A stretch of DNA of 64,000 bases from Streptomyces sp. SA15 (GTDB taxonomy: Bacteria > Actinomycetota > Actinomycetes > Streptomycetales > Streptomycetaceae), in NCBI RefSeq assembly GCF_002291145.1, contig NZ_NTGE01000114.1, positions 23,519-87,518 of the forward strand. The letters run 5' to 3'. The notes beneath the pieces were generated by a model that worked only from the letters and a program-made list of their open reading frames with translations, did not search any database and was not told where the DNA came from. The position numbers and the translations under genes are program-made. Every line of letters begins with the position of its first letter. The stretch's first letter is position 1. This document shows positions 26,703-35,491 of the stretch, piece by piece.

Positions 26703-29654
26703 ATGAGACGAAAAGCGAGACCGATCCTCGCTGTTGGCGCACTCCTGCTGGGCGGTGCGGGAATCGCACCCGTCGCCCAGGCGGCGCAAGACCCCGGTAC
26801 TCCCGATCCGAACGAGGTCAAGGTCTTCCGGGCCGAGGTCACGCAGAAGCAGGTACCCCTGCTGCTGGCGGCCGGCCAGGACGCCCACGAACTCGGTGAG
26901 CAGGTGCCCGAGAAGGGCAAGGCCACCGTCGAGGTCTACCTCACCGACCAGCAGGCCGAGAAGCTCGAGGACAAGGGCGTCGACCTCCGAGAGCACAAGC
27001 TGTCCGCCAAGGCCGAGAACCGTGTCGAGGACGCCGCCGAGGGCGTGTTCCGGCCGTACAGCGGAAGCGGCGGTCTGAAAGAGGAGATCCTCAAGACCAG
27101 CCAGGAGCACCCCGGCCTCACCAAGGTCGTCTCCATCGGCAAGACGGTGGGCGGCCAGGACATCCTCGCCCTCAAGATGACCAAGGGCGCCAAGAAGTCC
27201 AAGGACGGCTCCAAGCCCTCCGTCCTGTACCTGTCCAACCAGCACGCGCGCGAGTGGATCACGCCGGAGATGACCCGCCGGCTGATGCACCACTACCTGG
27301 ACAACTACAAGACGGACAAGCGCATCAAGAAGGTCGTCGACTCCACCGAACTGTGGTTCGTGCTGTCGGCCAACCCCGACGGCTACGACTACACCTTCCA
27401 GGACCCCGACAACCGCATGTGGCGCAAGAATCTGCGCGACAACAACGGCGACGGCGCCATCACCACCGGCGACGGCGTCGACCTCAACCGCAACTTCTCC
27501 TACAAGTGGGGCTACGACGACGAGGGTTCGTCCCCCAACCCCACCAGCCAGACCTACCGCGGCGCGGCCCCCGGCTCCGAGCCCGAGACCCAGGCCCTGG
27601 ACGCCTTCGAGAAGCGGATCGGCTTCACGTACGGCATCAACTACCACTCCGCCGCCGAACTCATCCTCTACGGCGTCGGCTGGCAGGTGGCCACGCCCAC
27701 ACCGGACGACGTGCTCTACGAGGCGCTCGCCGGTACGCCGGAGAACCCCGCGATCCCCGGCTACCACCCGCAGGTCTCCTCGGAGCTGTACACGACCAAC
27801 GGCGAGGCCGACGGCCACGCGGCGAACGTCAACGGGATGGCGATGTTCACCCCCGAGATGTCGACGTGCGAGACCGCTTCGAACGTCGACCCGAACGACG
27901 CCTGGAAGCCGGAAGACTGCCAGTCGATCTTCACCTTCCCGGACGACGAGAAGCTGATCCAGCAGGAGTTCGCCAAGAACATCCCGTTCGCGCTCTCCCT
28001 CGCCGAGTCCGCCGCCCGTCCCGACCAGCCGAAGTCCGCGGTCGGCCTGAGCGCCGCCGACTTCACCCCGGCCGCCTTCTCGACGTCGTACTCGCGCGGC
28101 GCCGACCAGGAGGTCTCCGTCGTCGTACGCAAGTCCGTGCGCGACAAGGAGCTCAAGTACCGCGTCAACGGCGGCCGTACGGAGGACATGGCGCTGGGGG
28201 CCTGGAAGGGCGGCGAGACGTACGGCGGGGAGGACAACCTCTACTTCGACGAGTACCGGGCCGAGGTCCAGGACGGCGACCCGGGCGACAAGGTCGAGGT
28301 GTGGTTCACCGGCGAGACGAAGAGCGGAAAGCCCGTCTCCAGCGAGCACTTCACCTACACCGTGGCCGAACGGCCGCGCGCGGACACCCTCGTCGTCGCA
28401 GAGGAGGGCGCGGCCGCCACACAGGCGCAGACATACGTCGACGCGCTGAAGGCGAACGGCCGCAAGGCAGTCGTGTGGGACGTCGCCACGCAAGGCGCGC
28501 CCGACGCGCTGGGGGTCCTGGGGCACTTCAAGACGGTCGTCCACTACACCGGCGCGAGCGTCCCGGGCATCGCCACCCAGCTCCAGCTGCGCGCCCACCT
28601 CAACGAGGGCGGCAAACTGATCGAGGCCGGCGAGCAGGCCGGCGGCAACGTCGACCTCGGCGGCGGCACCCTGTCGAATGACTTCGGCCAGTACTACCTG
28701 GGCGCCTACACACGGACGTCGACCCCAGGGGCCACCGGCTTCACCGGCTCCGGCAGGCTCGGCGGCTTCACCGGCGCGCTCACCGGGGCGACCGGCAACC
28801 CGCTCGACCGCGCCGGGACGTACGGCGTGACGTCGGACGAACTGCCCGCCGACAAGTTCCCCCAGTTCGCCAGCGCGGGCGCGGGCCAGTTCGCCGGGAC
28901 CACCAATCCGTACGGACCGTACGCGGGCGCTTCCATGGCCGCCGCCGTCCACACCGACGACGCCTACAAGCGGCTCACCCGCACCGTGGACCTCACCGGC
29001 GTGAGCGCGGCCGACAAGCCCACTCTGCGCACCCAGCTGCTGTGGAACACCGAGCCCGGCTACGACAACGTGCTGGTCGAGGCCCACACCACGGGGACCG
29101 ACGACTGGACGACCCTCCCGGAGACGGGCGGCGCCACCCGCACCGCCGTGCCGGAGGACTGCGCGGCCGGCTACTACGTGGGCGAGCACCCCTGGCTCGA
29201 GCACTACCTGACCGTCGGGACCGGCGGCTGCACCGCGACCGGCACCACCGGCTCGTGGAACGCCCTCACCGGCGCCTCCGAGGGCTGGCGGCAGGTGAAC
29301 TTCGACCTGAGCGCGTACGCGGGCAAGTCGGTCGAGGTCTCGATCAGCTACGTCACCGACCCGGGCAGCGGCGGCCGCGGTGTCCTCGCCGACGACGCCT
29401 CGCTCGTCGTCGGCGGCACGGCCACCGAGACCGAGGGCTTCGAGACGTCTCTGGGTGCCTGGAAGGTCGCCGGACCGCCCGCGGGCAGCCCGGCCGCCCT
29501 CAAGGACTGGGCACGCACCGGGGCCCTGTTCCAGACGTACGGAGCGGTCACCACGGACGACACCGTGCTGCTGGGCTTCGGCCTGGAGCACGTCGCCTCG
29601 GCGGCCGACCGCACGGCTCTGCTGAAGAAGGCGCTTACCGCCCTCAAAGGGTGA
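26703..29654 (+). CDS. Secreted zinc carboxypeptidase (M14 family), multidomain
   Basis: A 983-aa exported protein. It has a signal peptide (MRRKARPILAVGALLLGGAG...AQA), then a propeptide-like region. The M14 carboxypeptidase domain has metal ligands in NQHAREWITPE (HxxE), substrate-binding NPDGYDYTFQDPDNRMWRKN with Arg, the third ligand in INYHSAAELILYG, and the catalytic Glu in FTPEMSTCE. About 500 further residues contain beta-sandwich modules similar to those at the C-terminus of immune-inhibitor-A-like peptidases (GYDNVLVEAHTTGTDDWTTL; VEVSISYVTDPGSGGRG). No LPXTG or membrane anchor is seen, so it is released. Ribosome site AGGGGGG precedes ATG 26703. Probably nutritional proteolysis. 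Confidence 0.93.
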   Translation: MRRKARPILAVGALLLGGAGIAPVAQAAQDPGTPDPNEVKVFRAEVTQKQVPLLLAAGQDAHELGEQVPEKGKATVEVYLTDQQAEKLEDKGVDLREHKLSAKAENRVEDAAEGVFRPYSGSGGLKEEILKTSQEHPGLTKVVSIGKTVGGQDILALKMTKGAKKSKDGSKPSVLYLSNQHAREWITPEMTRRLMHHYLDNYKTDKRIKKVVDSTELWFVLSANPDGYDYTFQDPDNRMWRKNLRDNNGDGAITTGDGVDLNRNFSYKWGYDDEGSSPNPTSQTYRGAAPGSEPETQALDAFEKRIGFTYGINYHSAAELILYGVGWQVATPTPDDVLYEALAGTPENPAIPGYHPQVSSELYTTNGEADGHAANVNGMAMFTPEMSTCETASNVDPNDAWKPEDCQSIFTFPDDEKLIQQEFAKNIPFALSLAESAARPDQPKSAVGLSAADFTPAAFSTSYSRGADQEVSVVVRKSVRDKELKYRVNGGRTEDMALGAWKGGETYGGEDNLYFDEYRAEVQDGDPGDKVEVWFTGETKSGKPVSSEHFTYTVAERPRADTLVVAEEGAAATQAQTYVDALKANGRKAVVWDVATQGAPDALGVLGHFKTVVHYTGASVPGIATQLQLRAHLNEGGKLIEAGEQAGGNVDLGGGTLSNDFGQYYLGAYTRTSTPGATGFTGSGRLGGFTGALTGATGNPLDRAGTYGVTSDELPADKFPQFASAGAGQFAGTTNPYGPYAGASMAAAVHTDDAYKRLTRTVDLTGVSAADKPTLRTQLLWNTEPGYDNVLVEAHTTGTDDWTTLPETGGATRTAVPEDCAAGYYVGEHPWLEHYLTVGTGGCTATGTTGSWNALTGASEGWRQVNFDLSAYAGKSVEVSISYVTDPGSGGRGVLADDASLVVGGTATETEGFETSLGAWKVAGPPAGSPAALKDWARTGALFQTYGAVTTDDTVLLGFGLEHVASAADRTALLKKALTALKG

Positions 29655-29717
29655 TCCACCTGGTCAAACCGGCGTGATTCCGAGTCGCCGGATCGAGTGA
29701 TCGGGTCTTCCGGCCCG

Positions 29718-29753
29718 GGCGGTCCGTACCCCTACTGGTGGGTACGGACCGCC
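29718..29753. terminator. Terminator between the M14 peptidase and gap
   Basis: Perfect 14-bp stem (29718-29731 with 29740-29753) with an 8-nt loop, 64 nt after the peptidase stop. It is not followed by a U-tract. Confidence 0.8.
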
Positions 29754-29878
29754 GTGCCGTGTATGGGGCGTCTCGATGTCACCCCGGACGCCTCAGGGAG
29801 GTAGGGTCGTAGGCGGTCGGGGACATCCCATACAGCTCGCCGGTCTCGAAACCGGCGTACCAACGAGGAGATCGGTTC

Positions 29879-30886
<1,008 letters not shown>

Positions 30887-30915
30887 TCAACAGAGCAGGC
30901 ACTTGATGTGAGGGC

Positions 30916-30953
30916 AGGGCTCGGGCAGCGCAGGGACGCGCTGCCCGAGCCCT
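30916..30953 (+). terminator. Terminator/attenuator between gap and pgk
   Basis: Perfect 16-bp stem (30916-30931 with 30938-30953) and a 6-nt loop, 30 nt after the gap stop and 67 nt before pgk. Confidence 0.85.
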
Positions 30954-31019
30954 GACTCACGTGCGGATCAGCCCTCTTACGATCACGAGCATCACGAGCC
31001 CTCCCCAGGAGTTCCCTCC

Positions 31020-32243
31020 ATGAAGACGATCGACGAACTTCTCGCCGAAGGCGTGGGCGGCCAGCGGGTCTTCGTCCGCGCCGACCTGAACGTGCCGCTC
31101 GAAAGCGGCGCGGCGACTGTGAAGATCACCGACGACGGCCGCATCCGCGCCGTGCTGCCCACCGTCAAGGCCCTCGCCGAGGCGGGCGCCCGCGTGGTCG
31201 TCGCCTCGCACCTGGGCCGCCCCAAGGGCGCCCCGGACCCGGCCTTCTCGCTCGCTCCCGCCGCCGCGCGCCTCGGTGAACTCCTGGGCGCCGACGTGGC
31301 CTTCGCGACCGACACGGTCGGCGAGTCCGCCCGCTCCACGGTCGCCGGCCTCGCCGACGGCCAGGTCGCCGTCATCGAGAACCTGCGCTTCAACGCCGGC
31401 GAGACCTCCAAGGACGACGCCGAGCGCGGCGCCTTCGCCGACCGGCTAGCCGAGCTCGCCGATCTGTACGTGAGCGACGGTTTCGGAGCGGTGCACCGCA
31501 AGCACGCCTCGGTCTTCGACCTCCCGGCTCGGCTGCCGCACGCCGCCGGCTACCTCATCGCCACCGAGGTCGCCGTCCTGAAGAAGCTCACCGAGGACGT
31601 CAAGCGCCCCTACGTCGTCGCCCTCGGCGGCGCCAAGGTCTCCGACAAGCTGGCCGTCATCGACCAGCTGCTCGGCAAGGCCGACCGCCTGCTCATCGGC
31701 GGCGGCATGGCCTACACCTTCCTCAAGGCCAGGGGCTACGAGATCGGCAAGTCCCTCCTCCAGGAGGACCAGATCCCGGCCGTCGTCGAGTACATCGAGC
31801 GCGCCGAGAAGAACGGCGTCGAGCTGGTTCTCCCCGTCGACGTGCTGGCCGCCCCGGAGTTCCCGGACCTGAAGACCAAGGCCTCGGCCAACCCCAACAC
31901 CGTCGCCGCGGACGCCGTCCCGGCCGACCAGATGGGTCTCGACATCGGCCCTGAGTCCCGCAAGCTGTACGCCTCGAAACTCGCTGACGCGGCCACCGTC
32001 TTCTGGAACGGCCCCATGGGCGTCTTCGAGCACCCCGACTACGCCGAGGGCACCAAGGCGGTCGCCCAGGCCCTCCTCGACTCCCCGGGCTTCACCGTGG
32101 TGGGCGGCGGCGACTCCGCCGCGGCCGTCCGCACCCTGGGCTTCGACGAGACCGCATTCGGCCACATCTCGACCGGGGGCGGCGCCTCCCTCGAATACCT
32201 CGAGGGCAAGACGCTCCCCGGCCTCGCCGCACTGGAGGACTGA
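31020..32243 (+). CDS. pgk: Phosphoglycerate kinase
   Basis: The 407-aa enzyme transfers phosphate from 1,3-bisphosphoglycerate to ADP. It shows RVFVRADLNVPLE, ASHLGRPKG (substrate Arg/His region), ENLRFNAGETSKDD, VSDGFGAVHRKHAS, LGGAKVSDKLAVI (nucleotide domain) and the Gly-rich TVVGGGDSAAAV and HISTGGGASLEYLEGK near the C-terminus. AGGAG precedes ATG 31020. The tpiA ATG is 6 nt after the stop, so the two are cotranscribed. Confidence 0.98.
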   Translation: MKTIDELLAEGVGGQRVFVRADLNVPLESGAATVKITDDGRIRAVLPTVKALAEAGARVVVASHLGRPKGAPDPAFSLAPAAARLGELLGADVAFATDTVGESARSTVAGLADGQVAVIENLRFNAGETSKDDAERGAFADRLAELADLYVSDGFGAVHRKHASVFDLPARLPHAAGYLIATEVAVLKKLTEDVKRPYVVALGGAKVSDKLAVIDQLLGKADRLLIGGGMAYTFLKARGYEIGKSLLQEDQIPAVVEYIERAEKNGVELVLPVDVLAAPEFPDLKTKASANPNTVAADAVPADQMGLDIGPESRKLYASKLADAATVFWNGPMGVFEHPDYAEGTKAVAQALLDSPGFTVVGGGDSAAAVRTLGFDETAFGHISTGGGASLEYLEGKTLPGLAALED

Positions 32244-32249
32244 CCAAGC

Positions 32250-33026
32250 ATGAGTACGCGCACGCCGCTGATGGCGGGCAACTGGAAGATGAACCTCAAC
32301 CACCTCGAGGCCATCGCCCACACACAGAAGCTCGCCTTCGCCCTGGCCGACAAGGACTACGAGGCCGTCGAGGTCGCCGTCCTGCCACCCTTCACCGATC
32401 TGCGCTCCGTGCAGACCCTGGTCGACGGCGACAATCTCAAGATCAAGTACGGCGCCCAGGACATCTCGGCGCACGACGGCGGTGCCTACACCGGCGAGAT
32501 CTCCGGCTCGATGCTGGCCAAGCTGAAGTGCACCTACGTCGCCATCGGCCACTCCGAGCGCCGCCAGTACCACAACGAGACGGACGAGCTGGTCAACGCC
32601 AAGGTCAAGGCCGCCTACAAGCACGGCCTGACCCCGATCCTGTGCGTCGGCGAGGAGCTGGAGGTCCGCGAGGCGGGCAACCACGTCTCGCACACCCTCG
32701 CCCAGGTCGAGGGCGGCCTGAAGGACCTCCCGGCCGAGCAGGCCGAGGCCATCGTGATCGCCTACGAGCCCGTCTGGGCCATCGGCACCGGCAAGGTCTG
32801 CGGCGCCGAGGACGCCCAGGAGGTCTGCGCGGCCATCCGCGGCAAGATCGCCGAGCTGTACACGCAGGAACTGGCCGACCAGGTCCGCATCCAGTACGGC
32901 GGCTCCGTGAAGTCCGGCAACGTCGCCGAGATCATGGCGCAGGCCGACATCGACGGCGCGCTGGTCGGCGGTGCCTCCCTGGACGCGGACGAGTTCGTCA
33001 AGATCGTCCGGTTCCGCGACCAGTGA
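32250..33026 (+). CDS. tpiA: Triosephosphate isomerase
   Basis: The 258-aa TIM barrel interconverts dihydroxyacetone phosphate and glyceraldehyde-3-phosphate. Active-site elements are MAGNWKMNL (Asn/Lys), AIGHSERRQ (His) and IAYEPVWAIGTGK (Glu and flexible loop 6). QYGGSVKSGN and DGALVGGASLDADEF form the phosphate-binding end. Six nt separate it from pgk. It is followed by a long-stem hairpin before secG. Confidence 0.98.
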   Translation: MSTRTPLMAGNWKMNLNHLEAIAHTQKLAFALADKDYEAVEVAVLPPFTDLRSVQTLVDGDNLKIKYGAQDISAHDGGAYTGEISGSMLAKLKCTYVAIGHSERRQYHNETDELVNAKVKAAYKHGLTPILCVGEELEVREAGNHVSHTLAQVEGGLKDLPAEQAEAIVIAYEPVWAIGTGKVCGAEDAQEVCAAIRGKIAELYTQELADQVRIQYGGSVKSGNVAEIMAQADIDGALVGGASLDADEFVKIVRFRDQ

Positions 33027-33041
33027 GCAGGAGGGGCGCGG

Positions 33042-33107
33042 CCGGTGTCGAGAGGGCGAGCGCGCGGAGGCCCGAAGGGCTGAGCACGGTCGGCCTCTCG
33101 ACACCGG
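33042..33107 (+). terminator. Long-loop hairpin after tpiA
   Basis: A perfect 14-bp stem (33042-33055 with 33094-33107) encloses a 38-nt loop, 15 nt after the tpiA stop. It may be a terminator or a 3'-end stabiliser. Confidence 0.65.
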
Positions 33108-33175
33108 GTTGGAGCGCCCCGGAGGCGACCCGACAAGCTGCGAGTATGCGGTAGCGGCGTTCCGTCGTACCCTTG

Positions 33176-33207
33176 CGGGGGCATGGTGGCTTGCCACCGT
33201 GCCCCCG
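33176..33207 (+). terminator. Second hairpin between tpiA and secG
   Basis: A 14-bp stem (33176-33189 with 33194-33207, one G-U pair) and a 4-nt loop, 35 nt before the secG start. Either a terminator for the glycolytic operon or a leader structure for secG. Confidence 0.6.
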
Positions 33208-33241
33208 TCGTCTATCCAGATCCGAGGAAGTTGGTCCAGCC

Positions 33242-33478
33242 GTGGTTATGGGGTTCTCGATCGCCCTGATCGTCTTCAGCCTGCTGATGATGCTGCTGGT
33301 GCTGATGCACAAGGGGAAGGGCGGCGGCCTCTCCGACATGTTCGGTGGCGGCATGCAGTCGTCCGTCGGCGGCTCCTCGGTCGCCGAGCGCAACCTCGAC
33401 CGCATCACCGTGGTGGTCGGTCTGCTGTGGTTCGCGTGCATTGTCGTGCTGGGGATCCTGATGAAGGTGAACAACTGA
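33242..33478 (+). CDS. secG: Preprotein translocase subunit SecG
   Basis: The 78-aa small subunit of the SecYEG channel has two membrane helices: residues of about 4-22 (GFSIALIVFSLLMMLLVLMH) and 54-74 (ITVVVGLLWFACIVVLGIL). They are joined by a Gly/Ser-rich cytoplasmic loop with the family motif KGKGGGLSDMFGGG. GTG 33242 is preceded by GAGGAAG; ATG 33248 is too far from it. The linkage tpiA-secG is a common actinobacterial arrangement. Confidence 0.95.
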   Translation: MVMGFSIALIVFSLLMMLLVLMHKGKGGGLSDMFGGGMQSSVGGSSVAERNLDRITVVVGLLWFACIVVLGILMKVNN

Positions 33479-33517
33479 TCAGCGTCGCACACGCAGCACG
33501 CCCATTCCGCACGTAAC

Positions 33518-33562
33518 GCCCCATGTTCGGTGCGCCCTCCTGAGCGCGGCCTATCATGGGGC
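33518..33562 (+). terminator. Hairpin after secG
   Basis: 8-bp perfect stem (33518-33525 with 33555-33562) with further internal GC pairing in the loop, 40 nt after secG. Confidence 0.5.
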
Positions 33563-33595
33563 TTGCGTCTGTGTGGGGGTTGTAACTCCAATCAC

Positions 33596-33623
33596 TGGAC
33601 GCGCGTTGGGCCTTACGTAGACT
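33596..33623 (+). promoter_or_regulatory. Possible housekeeping promoter of the RbpA-family gene
   Basis: TAGACT at 33618-33623 fits the streptomycete HrdB -10 consensus. A TGGAC-containing -35-like hexamer lies about 17 nt upstream. The predicted start is about 60 nt before the GTG at 33690. Weak evidence. Confidence 0.35.
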
Positions 33624-33689
33624 GAGGCGCTCGCAGTGAAGCGAAACGCCGACTCGCTTTGCGGCACCATCACGCAGGGAGTTACGACC

Positions 33690-34025
33690 GTGGCAAGTGG
33701 CAACGCGATCCGAGGAAGCCGGGTCGGGGCGGGGCCGATGGGCGAGGCCGAGCGCGGCGAGTCCGCGCCGCGGCTGCGCATCTCCTTCTGGTGCTCCAAC
33801 GGGCACGAGACGCAGCCCAGCTTCGCCAGCGACGCGCAGGTCCCCGAAACCTGGGACTGCCCGCGCTGCGGCTTTCCGGCGGGGCAGGACCGGGACAACC
33901 CCCCGGACCCGCCGCGCACCGAGCCCTACAAGACGCACCTCGCCTATGTGCGGGAGCGACGCAGCGACGCGGACGGCGAGGCGATCCTCGCCGAGGCGCT
34001 CGCCAAACTGCGGGGCGAAATCTAG
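33690..34025 (+). CDS. rbpA: RbpA-family RNA polymerase-binding protein
   Basis: A 111-aa protein of the actinobacterial RbpA family, which binds the principal sigma factor and RNA polymerase and stabilises open complexes. Visible parts: an N-terminal tail with IRGSRVGAGP, a zinc-knuckle-type core (FWCSNGHETQPSF...DCPRCGFPAG) with Cys and His ligands, a basic linker, and a C-terminal sigma-interacting helix (THLAYVRERRSDADGEAIL) matching RbpA's THWDML-ERRS pattern. It differs from the classical S. coelicolor RbpA in core sequence and may be a paralogue. No SigR-type promoter (GGAAT-N18-GTT) is visible upstream. GTG 33690 was chosen for the conserved ASGNAIRGSR start. Confidence 0.8.
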   Translation: MASGNAIRGSRVGAGPMGEAERGESAPRLRISFWCSNGHETQPSFASDAQVPETWDCPRCGFPAGQDRDNPPDPPRTEPYKTHLAYVRERRSDADGEAILAEALAKLRGEI

Positions 34026-34035
34026 GAGTTGACAA

Positions 34036-34065
34036 CCGGCCGGGCACCGAGCGGTGCCTGGCCGG
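34036..34065 (+). terminator. Hairpin terminator after the RbpA-family gene
   Basis: 13-bp stem (34036-34048 with 34053-34065, one G-U) and 4-nt loop, 11 nt after the stop. It isolates the downstream MFS gene, which has its own promoter motif. Confidence 0.75.
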
Positions 34066-34105
34066 AGCTGTTTCGCGCACCCGCGGCCGCCTGCCCGCGG
34101 ACCGA

Positions 34106-34128
34106 TTGTCAGTGCTGCCCTCTACGGT
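34106..34128 (+). promoter_or_regulatory. RecA-independent DNA-damage promoter motif upstream of the MFS gene
   Basis: TTGTCAGTG (34106-34114), an 8-nt spacer and TACGGT (34123-34128): a full match to TTGTCRGTG-N8-TAnnnT. The predicted start is near 34135, with a leader of about 24 nt carrying the GAGGGGG ribosome site. Confidence 0.75.
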
Positions 34129-34158
34129 TTGTGAATCGGCGAACCGTGAGGGGGACTT

Positions 34159-35427
34159 GTGGCGACGGTCGAGGTGGCGGACAGGCGTGTGCCCGCGTGG
34201 CGCGGAGGATTCGGACGGCTGTGGAGTGCCGCCGTGCTCTCCAGCTTCGGTGACGCGCTGCGTGGATCCGCGCTGCCCCTGCTCGCCGCGACACTGACCG
34301 ACCGGCCGCTGCTCATCGCGGCGGTCACCGCCTGCGGCTATCTGCCCTGGATCGTCTTCGGACTGCTGGGCGGCGCCGTCGCCGACCGCGTGGACCAGCG
34401 GCGCGCCATGTGGACGGTGGATGCGGTACGAGGACTGCTCGTCGCGTGCTTCGCGGTGGCCGTCGCCCTCGGGCACGCCTCGATCGGCCTGCTGATCGCC
34501 CTGGCCTTCGCCCTCACCACCCTCCAGACGCTGTTCGACAACGCCTCCACGGCCCTGCTGCCCGCCCTGGTGGACCGGGAAGCGCTGGGCAGCGCGAACG
34601 CCCGCCTGATGACCGGCCAGCAGATCGCGGGCGGCCTGCTGGGCGCGCCGGTCGTGCCGCTGCTGCTGGTGGCCGGCACCGCCGCGCCCTTCGCGGCCGA
34701 CGCCGTGACCTTCCTGGTGGCCGCCGCCCTGGTCGCCTCGCTGCGGACCGCCGCGCCGCAGCGGAAACCGAGACCGGCCGGCAGCACCCTGCGCCGGGAG
34801 ATCGCCGAAGGGCTGCGCACCCTGGGACGCGACCGGGCCCTGCGCGGGCTGTGCGCCGCCACGGCGCTGTGCAACATCGGCGTGGGCGCCCTCATCGCGG
34901 GCATGGTGCTCCTGGTGACCGGCTGGCTGGACGCCGGCACCGCGGGATACGCGGCGGCCATGACCGCGTACACCATCGGCGGCCTGACCGGGGGAGGGGC
35001 CAGCGGCCGGCTCCTCGCCCGGCTCGGGCGGGTCCGCGCGGTGCTGCTCGCCGGGACCGTGCAGATCGGCGCGCTGGTCGTCATGGGCTCGGTGCGCAGC
35101 CCGGTGGCGCTCGCGGTCGCCATGGCCGCCTTCGGGTCCATGGGCATGGTGTGGAACGTCAGCACCAGGACACTGATGCAGGAGCGCAGCCCCGCCGAGA
35201 TGCTGGGCCGGGTCAGTGCCGCCTTCCGGACCCTGGCCGTGGCGGGTGGACCCCTGGGCGCTCTGCTGGGTGGTGTCGTGGCCACCGCCTGGGGCCTGAA
35301 CACTCCGGCCCTGCTCGCCGCGGCCTTCTTCGTCCTGTCCGTCATCGCGCTGATACCCGCGCTCAAGGCGGACGTATCTGTTGTTGCGTCGGACGACGAC
35401 GCCACGACAGCTCAGGCCCCAGGCTGA
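34159..35427 (+). CDS. MFS transporter, drug-efflux-like, with DNA-damage-type promoter
   Basis: The 422-aa MFS protein has 12 predicted membrane segments. GGAVADRVDQRRAMWTVDAVRG forms the loop 2-3 motif. It resembles the macrolide-efflux/enterobactin-exporter-like MFS_3 group (FDNASTALLPALVDREALGSANARL, TRTLMQERSPAEMLGRVSAAFR). GTG 34159 is preceded by GAGGGGG. Its promoter carries the same damage motif as uvrA and uvrB, so it may expel a genotoxic or stress metabolite; this is inference. It lies between a terminator and pgi and is probably monocistronic. The substrate is unknown. Confidence 0.87.
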   Translation: MATVEVADRRVPAWRGGFGRLWSAAVLSSFGDALRGSALPLLAATLTDRPLLIAAVTACGYLPWIVFGLLGGAVADRVDQRRAMWTVDAVRGLLVACFAVAVALGHASIGLLIALAFALTTLQTLFDNASTALLPALVDREALGSANARLMTGQQIAGGLLGAPVVPLLLVAGTAAPFAADAVTFLVAAALVASLRTAAPQRKPRPAGSTLRREIAEGLRTLGRDRALRGLCAATALCNIGVGALIAGMVLLVTGWLDAGTAGYAAAMTAYTIGGLTGGGASGRLLARLGRVRAVLLAGTVQIGALVVMGSVRSPVALAVAMAAFGSMGMVWNVSTRTLMQERSPAEMLGRVSAAFRTLAVAGGPLGALLGGVVATAWGLNTPALLAAAFFVLSVIALIPALKADVSVVASDDDATTAQAPG

Positions 35428-35491
35428 TCAATTAGGTTGGGAACGGCAGCGGGGCAGCACGGACAGGGACGAAAGAAGGCTGAAGTCCGAC

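Noticed and set aside
26691..29591. 966-codon minus-strand open frame across the M14 peptidase
   Set aside because: Antisense shadow; repetitive Gly/Val/Leu composition and no start context.
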